Assembly (NCBI GenBank): GCA_024223125.1
Contig: JAAEOP010000850.1
Span: 1 to 5,112, forward strand
DNA from: Chloroflexota bacterium
Lineage (GTDB): Bacteria; Chloroflexota; Anaerolineae; Promineifilales; Promineifilaceae
Length of the DNA stretch: 5,112 nucleotides
Reading direction: 5' to 3'
Below, piece by piece: positions 1 through 4,714 of the stretch (its first letter is position 1; each line of letters starts with the position of its first letter). Below the pieces are notes generated by a model that was given only the letters and a program-made list of their open reading frames with translations, had not been told where the DNA came from and ran no database searches. Both the position numbers and the translations under genes were made by a program.

Positions 1-258
1 CGCCAGGGGCTTAGCGGCATAGTATCCAAAACCATCACGGGCTGGCTCTGGGGGAGCGTGCGCTACTCATCAGGGATGATATTTCTGCTCATCTTTCCCG
101 TTCATTTTGCGTATAACTCGATTTGGCTGTTATTCGAGGGCAATTGGAGCAACCCGCCCACTTGGGGGATTTACGGGCTTCCTGCTCTCGAAATTTTGCT
201 TGGTTTTGCGATTGTGATGATACGTAAACGACATCAAGAATCTCTTTCAACAATATGA
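1..258 (+). CDS. C-terminal end of an unrecognised membrane protein (5' truncated by window)
   Basis: The frame is open from the first base of the window, so this is the last 85 codons of a longer gene; a GTG at 58 is inside the frame and need not be the start. The visible part has two hydrophobic stretches, about residues 25-45 (MIFLLIFPVHFAYNSIWLLF) and 56-75 (through ALEILLGFAIVMI). The second is followed by a basic RKRH tail, which by the positive-inside rule puts the C-terminus in the cytoplasm. A short Trp/Asn/Pro-rich loop (EGNWSNPPTWG) separates them. No family was recognised. The stop codon TGA (256-258) overlaps the start of the next gene in an ATGA, which suggests translational coupling with the lipoprotein downstream. 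Whether it is a transporter subunit, an enzyme or an orphan cannot be told from this fragment. Confidence 0.75.
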   Translation, partial: RQGLSGIVSKTITGWLWGSVRYSSGMIFLLIFPVHFAYNSIWLLFEGNWSNPPTWGIYGLPALEILLGFAIVMIRKRHQESLSTI

Positions 259-1829
259 AATACTCTCATACCATTCTTTCCATAATTGTTTTTGTATGTC
301 TGGCGCTTGGGGGGACGTCTTGCCAATTGGGGGCAAAAATAAACACGGGTGAACCCCGGTTAGATGTGGATAATGGCAGCACATCTACTGAACCAGCATT
401 TTTTACACCTACCCCATCTTTGACCAACACTGAAACGCCCACACCATCCAAAACGCCCCAACCTACAGAAACACCTTTGCCAACAATGACGCTGACGCCG
501 ACACCATGTGCAACGTTTGAAGTTAGTTCATTGCTAGTAAGCTACCCTTGTCATTGGGAGAAGGAGAGCAAAACTCGCTATAGCGGGGCAGATGGCTTTG
601 TTGAAATAGAACTTTTGCCTATGCAAACAAATCCATCTAATGTATGTGAATTGTTAGCCTTTCAATACCCGGAACGCTTTGGAGAAGATGCAATTATCGT
701 TCCCTATTTTGGAAATGATTGTTTGATTTTTACCCAAAATGAATCTGTCGTCACCTCCAATTTGCAAGCAGCCTATGTAACTTTACTGAATGAACCAATA
801 GACAACCACAACATGGCTGTGTTATGGGTGATGAATGATGATCTTTACAAAAAGGTAAAAGTGCTTAGTAAACCGACGTGGCATCAAAACTTTTATTTCG
901 ATGCCCAAGAAGTAAATACGCCTGAAGCAGGAAATGTTTCAATAGCTCTGGAAGGTAGATTTGGTGATATTTCCTACGAGGAAGTGCTTGTAACTTCGGA
1001 TGCTGTACTGGCTGACCCAAACGATAGAGTCCAATGGTGGTCTTCCAACGCCACAAATTATGCGGAATTTGATGAAGAACAATTGCAGCTAACAAATGAG
1101 AAACTTGCTCAATTTGGCTATCGTTTAGAACTCAAAGAATTTGGGGATTGGGACGTCAAATATACCCTTTCTAAGGATGGGCAAGTTCTATTGCATGCCG
1201 TTAACTGGTTTTGGTTTATGCCACTTTCAATAAATCAATCCGGCGATGATTTTGTACTTCCAGTATTACAGGGTTCTACTTGCCGGATTGTGAGCGACGG
1301 GCAAGTGGAGGTTTTGGATAGAAAGGATTTTAGAGGATGTTGGTTTGCTCCGTTTTATATCGGAGATCAGCTTGTCACCTTGCAATTCACAAAAGATACA
1401 TTCAAGGTCAACGTGGTTATTGATGGAGAAATCGCACTGCCTTTAAATATCAATAAATTTGGGCCGGCATTTTATCCGTCGCCTATGTGGTTATCTGAGT
1501 ATCAAGATCATTGGGTAATGGAATTAAACGACAAAGTGATTATTGATGGGGAGATGCTAAACTTGTCTATTGGGGCAGATGAGATTTTTAACTGGCGATT
1601 ATTAAGTGGAAAACCATTCTACTTTTATCGTCAAATGGGTGCTGTATACATTTCCTACGATGGCCAATCCTTGCCGCTTTCTTATGATTATGTAGAACAC
1701 TACAATCGCAGTTGTTGTGCATTAACCAGAGCACAATACAATATTTACAATACCCCCGACAGCGTTTCATTTTTGGCTCAAAAAGATGGTGTGTGGTACG
1801 TTGTAAAATTACATATTGAAGGTGAATGA
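255..1829 (+). CDS. Secreted lipoprotein with Thr/Pro-rich linker and beta-rich C-terminal domain, function unknown
   Basis: This 524-aa protein starts with a basic n-region and hydrophobic core (MKYSHTILSIIVFVCLALGG) ending at Cys23 in GGTSC. That fits a lipoprotein signal, although Gly at -3 makes the lipobox atypical, so a plain signal peptide is possible. Residues 51-84 are a Thr/Pro-rich linker that would hold the folded part away from the membrane. A domain beginning YPCHW (97-101) runs to about residue 210; this opening resembles the first strand of PsbP/LpqN-type folds, but that is only a suggestion. From about residue 300 there are several short units with a strand, a turn at DG, and another strand (DGQ 308-310, DGQ 348-350, DGE 390-392, DGE 431-433, DGQ 469-471, DGV 511-513), which look like irregular beta-propeller blades. 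Cys pairs such as 343/362 and 487/488 could form disulfides outside the cell. The start at 255 is supported by the ATGA overlap with the gene before it; the ribosome-binding site is poor. The gene is AT-rich, unlike the genes after about 2030. No enzyme motif was seen. Confidence 0.85.
   Translation: MKYSHTILSIIVFVCLALGGTSCQLGAKINTGEPRLDVDNGSTSTEPAFFTPTPSLTNTETPTPSKTPQPTETPLPTMTLTPTPCATFEVSSLLVSYPCHWEKESKTRYSGADGFVEIELLPMQTNPSNVCELLAFQYPERFGEDAIIVPYFGNDCLIFTQNESVVTSNLQAAYVTLLNEPIDNHNMAVLWVMNDDLYKKVKVLSKPTWHQNFYFDAQEVNTPEAGNVSIALEGRFGDISYEEVLVTSDAVLADPNDRVQWWSSNATNYAEFDEEQLQLTNEKLAQFGYRLELKEFGDWDVKYTLSKDGQVLLHAVNWFWFMPLSINQSGDDFVLPVLQGSTCRIVSDGQVEVLDRKDFRGCWFAPFYIGDQLVTLQFTKDTFKVNVVIDGEIALPLNINKFGPAFYPSPMWLSEYQDHWVMELNDKVIIDGEMLNLSIGADEIFNWRLLSGKPFYFYRQMGAVYISYDGQSLPLSYDYVEHYNRSCCALTRAQYNIYNTPDSVSFLAQKDGVWYVVKLHIEGE
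405..506 (+). repeat. Low-complexity Thr/Pro-coding stretch (TPTP linker)
   Basis: This part of the lipoprotein gene encodes residues 51-84, made almost only of Thr, Pro, Ser, Glu and Leu in TPTPS, TETPTPS, TPQPTET and TPTP units. The DNA is rich in ACN and CCN codons and in CA/CC runs. It is a typical extracellular spacer in Chloroflexota surface lipoproteins. The repeats are degenerate, so slippage is not obvious. Confidence 0.75.
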
Positions 1830-1939
1830 CCCTCACTGCTTATCCTGGTCATGTTGGTCAATATTCTCAGCCAGACGACCCACGAAACTGGTCATCACAA
1901 GGAAGCGTTATTGTGAATTTCCCCGGAGCAAATGCATGA
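1826..1939 (+). CDS. Possible 37-aa small protein between the two lipoprotein genes
   Basis: An ATG at 1826 opens a 37-codon frame ending at TGA 1937-1939. Its start overlaps the stop of the upstream lipoprotein (ATGA 1826-1829) and its stop overlaps the best start of the next gene (ATGA 1936-1939). An in-frame TGA directly precedes the ATG, so the frame cannot extend upstream. A Shine-Dalgarno-like AAGG lies at 1819-1822, only 3 bases from the ATG, which is closer than usual. The peptide is polar, begins MTLTAYPGHVGQYSQPDDP and continues with NWSSQGSVIVNFPGANA. It has no membrane segment or signal peptide. Amino-acid use looks protein-like, not random. It could be a real coupled small protein, a translational bridge, or the remnant of a longer gene now split by a frameshift, because the next frame continues smoothly from its end. 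No family was recognised. Confidence 0.4.
   Translation: MTLTAYPGHVGQYSQPDDPRNWSSQGSVIVNFPGANA
1925..1928 (+). promoter_or_regulatory. Shine-Dalgarno GGAG that supports the start at 1936
   Basis: GGAG lies 7 bases before the ATG at 1936. It is the only well placed ribosome-binding site among the candidate starts of the second lipoprotein gene (1936, 1981, 2014). It lies within the last codons of the 37-codon frame, as expected for a coupled gene. Confidence 0.5.
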
Positions 1940-2769
1940 CAATTCACAAACAAAACGAATGGTTCGAGCTAGACGGCTACATGGTGTGCGTCGACGAAAT
2001 CAAAGAAGAAACCGTGCTGGACAGCAGTTCAAAGCCTCCCAAAGATATCCGTCTTCTCCTCCTCATCCTGCTAGCCAGCCTTTTGCTGGCGGCTTGTGGG
2101 GGCCTTGCCCCAGGCTCACAGAAAGAAAGGGACAAAACGGCCCAAATCGAGACCTTTTTGGACGCGGACCGCGACGGGAAACGTGACCCCGGAGAGATAG
2201 CCATCCCCGACGTGTTGATCGCCGCCCGTTCCAACATCCACGGCATGATGACGTTCACCGCCAAACTCACCGACGCGGACGGTCAGGCCCACATCGCCGC
2301 CAGCTACACCCACTTTTTCGATCTGGCCGCCTTCCCCCCGTGCGGTTACGAAGCCACTACCCCGACGGAAGTCGAAGCCGGGAGAAAGGCCGCGTTTGGC
2401 TTTGCCCCCACCGCCCCGCAACCCGGCCTCGCCGATTTATACATCTTGCTCTGGCACGACGAAAATCAGGATGGCGTTTACCAAACTGGCGAGATACCGC
2501 TGGCAGGCGAGATGCTCTCCCTTGACCCCGGCCTGCCGTGGGGCGCGCCCTTCGACATTGTGACCGGCAACCTGCTGGTCTCCACCAATTCGGGCGGGGA
2601 GGCGGCAGCCAACCTTGGCAATAGCTGCGGGGCGGTGGCTATCCCCCTCCCGACTGGCTGGCGGCCAGCATCTGCGGAGGGAGATGGGGTTTGGGATGAG
2701 AATCTGTATCGGGTCCCCTACCAACCCGGACGCACAAATATTTTCCTCGGCGTCATCCCAGAAGAATGA
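1936..2769 (+). CDS. Lipoprotein with two SdrD-B-like Ca-binding repeats
   Basis: From ATG 1936 this is a 277-aa protein. A hydrophobic stretch at about residues 38-53 ends in the lipobox LAAC (Cys54), preceded by KPPKDIR, so the mature protein should be lipid-anchored outside the cytoplasm. Two similar units follow. The first (about 71-110) carries DADRDGKRDPGE with Asp76, Asp78, Asp80, Asp84 and Glu87. The second (about 168-195) carries DENQDGVYQTGE with Asp175, Asn177, Asp179 and Glu186. The D-x-D/N-x-D-G...GE pattern followed by I-x-[IL]-x-x-V/E is that of SdrD B-type, immunoglobulin-like Ca-binding repeats of surface proteins, usually structural or adhesive. No catalytic motif is seen. 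The start is uncertain. ATG 1936 has GGAG at 7 bases and an ATGA overlap but gives a long 38-residue n-region. GTG 2014 would give an ideal signal peptide with a weak ribosome site. ATG 1981 is a third option. GC content rises sharply near 2000, so the first codons may derive from different DNA than the rest. Confidence 0.8.
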   Translation: MTIHKQNEWFELDGYMVCVDEIKEETVLDSSSKPPKDIRLLLLILLASLLLAACGGLAPGSQKERDKTAQIETFLDADRDGKRDPGEIAIPDVLIAARSNIHGMMTFTAKLTDADGQAHIAASYTHFFDLAAFPPCGYEATTPTEVEAGRKAAFGFAPTAPQPGLADLYILLWHDENQDGVYQTGEIPLAGEMLSLDPGLPWGAPFDIVTGNLLVSTNSGGEAAANLGNSCGAVAIPLPTGWRPASAEGDGVWDENLYRVPYQPGRTNIFLGVIPEE

Positions 2770-2781
2770 ATTCATTGATTT

Positions 2782-2902
2782 GTGAGCGTCTAAAAATCAC
2801 TTCCCGATTAAGACCTGACAGGTTTTCATTGGCTGCGCTCAAACCAGGCGGAATATCGCAAAACCTGTCAGGTCTGGCAGGAACTTATTCTTGGATGCTC
2901 AC
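2782..2902. repeat. 121-bp two-part inverted repeat (REP/MITE-like), element A
   Basis: The inner arms are perfect over 16 bp: AGACCTGACAGGTTTT at 2811-2826 and its reverse complement at 2860-2875, around a 33-base loop. Each arm contains ACCTG-A-CAGGT, itself a palindrome with an odd centre. Outside these, 2782-2804 and 2880-2902 form a second pair of 23-bp arms with 18 matches, 20 if G-U pairs are allowed, sharing GTGAGC/GCTCAC at the outer ends. The 6-base left and 4-base right gaps between arm pairs mean the whole can fold into one long hairpin. The element follows the SdrD-like gene by 12 bases and could act as a terminator or mRNA stabiliser, but it has no T-run directly after the stem. 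A mobile or dispersed palindrome is more likely. Confidence 0.75.
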
Positions 2903-2919
2903 TTTGGGTTTGAGAGGCT

Positions 2920-2990
2920 AAAAACTGAACAAACCTTAAGGATTGCCCAGTTTTTGACTGGATATGTCCCAAGTTATTTACGGGCAATCC
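2920..2990. repeat. Cluster of short inverted repeats upstream of the S12 hydrolase
   Basis: AAAAACTG (2920-2927) pairs with CAGTTTTT (2948-2955) around a 20-base loop that contains the 8-base palindrome CCTTAAGG (2934-2941). GGATTGCCC (2940-2948) also pairs with GGGCAATCC (2982-2990). The two pairings share bases 2948, so they are alternatives. The core AAACCTTAAGGATT resembles the palindromic cores of the two larger elements in the window, so this may be a decayed third copy. A regulatory role for the hydrolase gene 44 bases further on is possible but unproven. Confidence 0.35.
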
Positions 2991-3023
2991 CTTTGTATGA
3001 AAACCACAAGTTCTATCAGAACC

Positions 3024-3028
3024 AGGAG
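3024..3028 (+). promoter_or_regulatory. Shine-Dalgarno AGGAG of the S12 hydrolase
   Basis: AGGAG ends 5 bases before the ATG at 3034, a near-ideal ribosome-binding site. It fixes that start and argues against the overlapping frame that begins at 2964. Confidence 0.7.
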
Positions 3029-3033
3029 AGTGC

Positions 3034-4215
3034 ATGAAATCACGTCGTTTACGAAAAATAGCGCTCATTCTTTTGCTCACGTTGCTCGTTTTCGCGATTG
3101 GCTTTCGAGTTTATGTGGGGTATCTCGCCGCTCGGAACGACACTGCTTGCCTGCCCGACGGACAGGCGCAAAGCAGCGCGAGCGAACTGGCTATCGCCGC
3201 CCAACTGCAAGCCACCCTGGAGGCATACAGCCAGACCCACGGCAACGTTGGGCTGCAGGCCTCCGTTATCCTGCCGGACGGCGCGCAGTGGCAGGGCGCG
3301 GCGGGCTATGCCAATGACGCGCAAGCCTGCCCACTCACGCTGGCGCACCATCTTTACGTCGGCAGTGTCACGAAAACGTTTACCGCCGCGTTGGTCATGG
3401 AGCAGGTCGAAGCTGGGACGCTGCGCCTGGACGATACGGTTGGCGAGTGGATCGCGCACCTGGACGGGGGCGGGATCACGATCGAAATGCTGCTGCGCCA
3501 CACCAGCGGGCTGCCCAACTACACCGAAGACATGCCCTTTTTGCTGGCGTATTTTGGTCTCCCGGAAAAACAATGGCTGCCCGAAGAACTGCTGGCAATC
3601 ACCGAAGATCAGCCGCTCAAATTCGAGCCGGGTTCGCGCCACGAATACTCTAATACCAATTTCCTTGTGTTGGGGATCATACTTGAGAAAGCGACGGGCA
3701 AATCTTACGGGGAGTTGCTGGGGGATGCTGCCGGGCAAATGGGGCTGGAGCGCATTTATTATCCGGCCTATTCCAAAAGCCTGATCTTCGCCAACGGGTA
3801 CGACGAGACGATCTTCAACTTGGGCAAACGCAATCTGACCGCGTTCCGCACCTCGCTCGAAAGCGGGGGGTACAGCGCGGGCGGGATTGCGGCTTCTGCG
3901 CCGGATGCCGCGGGGTTCTTTCACGCGCTGTTTCGCGCGCAATGGCTGGCAGACGAAACGATCGCCCAAATGATGACCACCATCGACGCGCCCGACGAAG
4001 ACGTGCCGCTGCAAGCCGGGTACGGCCTGGGGACGCGGAATCTCATCATTGGCGGGGAAGCGTTGTTCGGGCATACCGGCACCATCCCCGGCTACTCGGC
4101 GGTTGCGCTGCACAACCCGCAGCATGGGTTTACCATCGTCGTTTTGAGCAACGTATCCACAATTGAGCAAACCACGCTGTTCGCCGATTTGCAGCAGGTG
4201 GTGTTAGGTCCGTGA
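3034..4215 (+). CDS. Serine hydrolase, beta-lactamase / peptidase S12 (class C-like) family
   Basis: This 393-aa protein has all three motifs of the penicillin-binding/S12 fold. These are SVTK (Ser111 nucleophile and Lys114) in VGSVTKTFTAALVMEQVE, YSN (Tyr205, Asn207) in HEYSNTNFLVLG, and HTG (347-349) in LFGHTGTIPGY. The family-typical LLRHTSGLPNY (154-163) and SGGYSAGGIAAS (277-288) are also present. Length is normal for PF00144 single-domain members. A basic start (MKSRRLRK) and hydrophobic segment (about 9-30) predict export with either cleavage or an uncleaved N-terminal anchor, placing the enzyme outside the membrane. There is no lipobox. Known members include D-alanyl-D-alanine carboxypeptidases, esterases and beta-lactamases. 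HTG in place of KTG is common in the carboxypeptidase/esterase branch, so antibiotic resistance should not be assumed. Substrate is unknown. A GC-rich palindrome lies in the codons for residues 39-45 (LPDGQ), in the linker after the anchor. The gene has its own ribosome site and a 264-base leader, so it is probably transcribed on its own. Confidence 0.93.
   Translation: MKSRRLRKIALILLLTLLVFAIGFRVYVGYLAARNDTACLPDGQAQSSASELAIAAQLQATLEAYSQTHGNVGLQASVILPDGAQWQGAAGYANDAQACPLTLAHHLYVGSVTKTFTAALVMEQVEAGTLRLDDTVGEWIAHLDGGGITIEMLLRHTSGLPNYTEDMPFLLAYFGLPEKQWLPEELLAITEDQPLKFEPGSRHEYSNTNFLVLGIILEKATGKSYGELLGDAAGQMGLERIYYPAYSKSLIFANGYDETIFNLGKRNLTAFRTSLESGGYSAGGIAASAPDAAGFFHALFRAQWLADETIAQMMTTIDAPDEDVPLQAGYGLGTRNLIIGGEALFGHTGTIPGYSAVALHNPQHGFTIVVLSNVSTIEQTTLFADLQQVVLGP
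3149..3167. repeat. GC-rich palindrome inside the hydrolase coding region
   Basis: GCCTGCCCGACGGACAGGC is a 19-base palindrome centred on A3158 with 8 of 9 pairs matched (mismatch at 3154/3162). It extends imperfectly with bulges from CTGCTT (3143) to AAGCAG (3171-3176). It encodes the CLPDGQA part of the linker between the membrane anchor and the enzyme domain. Similar palindromes that read as CLPDGQA/CLPDRQA-type peptides are, from memory, dispersed in some environmental bacterial genomes. It may be a palindromic insertion tolerated in a linker. Confidence 0.4.
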
Positions 4216-4260
4216 GCGCTCAAATGATGTCCGAGAGCAACTGACTGCCGCTTTTTTAAC

Positions 4261-4290
4261 TGCAAAGGCCGCGAAGAGATGCAAAGAAAA
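4261..4290. repeat. Short phased GCAAAG / GCGAAG repeat
   Basis: GCAAAG (4262-4267), GCGAAG (4271-4276) and GCAAAG (4281-4286) recur every 9-10 bases and are followed by a purine run (AAAAGAGAAAA). This looks like the GCAAAG-type short dispersed repeat that turns up between genes in many environmental bacteria. Function is unknown; the assignment is from pattern memory only. Confidence 0.35.
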
Positions 4291-4376
4291 GAGAAAACGC
4301 ACTTATAATTACAACAACAGATTGCCCCTCGCGGCAGCCACCAGGAAATTGGTACACATTTAAATCGTTGACAACA

Positions 4377-4630
4377 ACTGTCACTTTACGAGATCAAAGT
4401 AGCCCTGCTTAGTAACTGTCCAGAATTAGGTTCCCGTTTTTACTTTGCCAAACCCGAAAGGTTTTCAGCGCATCCTTGAGGAAAAGGGGCGTTTGGCAGC
4501 CTAAAACCTGTGTTTATCCGGCAGTTTCCAAAAACCTTTCGGGTTTCATTCAGAAAGTTGTTTTTGGACATTCACTTAGCGCCCAAAACCAGGTATTTTT
4601 GTAGCTTTGGGAAGTTTTGCAAGTGACAGT
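4377..4630. repeat. Nested inverted-repeat element of about 254 bp (MITE- or REP-like), element B
   Basis: Three pairs of arms are nested in order. Outer: ACTGTCACTT (4377-4386) with AAGTGACAGT (4621-4630), perfect over 10 bp. Middle: 4408-4426 with 4561-4579, 14 of 19 pairs, including TGTCCA/TGGACA. Inner: AAACCCGAAAGGTTTT (4450-4465) with AAAACCTTTCGGGTTT (4531-4546), perfect over 16 bp around a 65-base loop. A competing pair TGCCAAAC (4446-4453) / GTTTGGCA (4491-4498) overlaps the inner left arm. The order and nesting suggest one element able to form a long imperfect hairpin. No transposase frame is inside, and no target-site duplication was recognised. Confidence 0.65.
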
Positions 4631-4645
4631 CACCTGGCGTATTTA
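4617..4645 (+). promoter_or_regulatory. Candidate promoter with palindromic spacer before the protease gene
   Basis: TTGCAA (4617-4622) and TATTTA (4640-4645) are 17 bases apart, a fair but weak sigma-70-type pair about 70 bases before the ATG at 4715. The 11-base palindrome GTGAC-A-GTCAC (4623-4633) sits in the spacer and could be an operator. It is also the right end of inverted-repeat element B, so its presence may only reflect that element. Confidence 0.25.
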
Positions 4646-4714
4646 TCAGTGCCAGTCAATTTAGGCCATTACCAAAAATTCAGGACGGGTCAGATACCCC
4701 CGCAGAGAAAGCTC

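Larger units (their letters stand above)
4216..4714. other. 499-bp gene-free region with palindromic elements
   Basis: No convincing coding frame lies here. From left to right it holds the following: a T6 run (4252-4257) after only a weak stem, so termination of the hydrolase mRNA is unclear; a phased GCAAAG-type repeat (4261-4290); a TATAAT at 4304-4309 and a TTGACA at 4368-4373, neither with a good partner box; the large inverted-repeat element at 4377-4630; and a candidate promoter just before the protease gene. The region is AT-rich relative to the genes on both sides. Confidence 0.7.

Noticed and set aside
2116..2775. Two - strand frames (2116-2421 and 2437-2775) opposite the SdrD-like gene
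   Set aside because: Gly/Arg-rich shadows of a GC-rich gene; no signal or domain.
2954..2982. TTGACT as a -35 box for the S12 hydrolase
   Set aside because: Bases at the 17-base spacing read TTTACG; the only alternative, TATTTA, has a 15-base spacing. Too weak to call.
2964..3317. 117-codon + strand frame overlapping the start of the hydrolase
   Set aside because: No ribosome site, low-complexity Arg-rich C-terminal part, and the well supported start at 3034 lies in another frame.
3098..3784. 228-codon + strand frame inside the hydrolase gene
   Set aside because: Out-of-frame shadow, rich in Arg/Trp/Cys/Ser, with no motif.
3049..4170. Long open frame on the - strand (373 codons)
   Set aside because: It lies fully antisense to the S12 hydrolase, which has all catalytic motifs, a signal/anchor segment and a ribosome site. 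The antisense peptide is Arg/Gly/Gln-rich with no domain; it is a GC-rich shadow.
4214..4257. Intrinsic terminator after the hydrolase (GAGCGCTC palindrome and T6 run)
   Set aside because: The palindrome at 4214-4221 is too far from the T-run, and the bases directly before the T-run form only a 3-bp AGC/GCT stem.
4281..4309. TATAAT as a -10 box
   Set aside because: The hexamer is perfect, but the -35 position holds GCAAAG and there is no extended -10 TG.
4368..4396. TTGACA as a -35 box
   Set aside because: The hexamer is perfect, but no acceptable -10 box lies at 16-18 bases (AGATCA at 17). It may still act with an activator.
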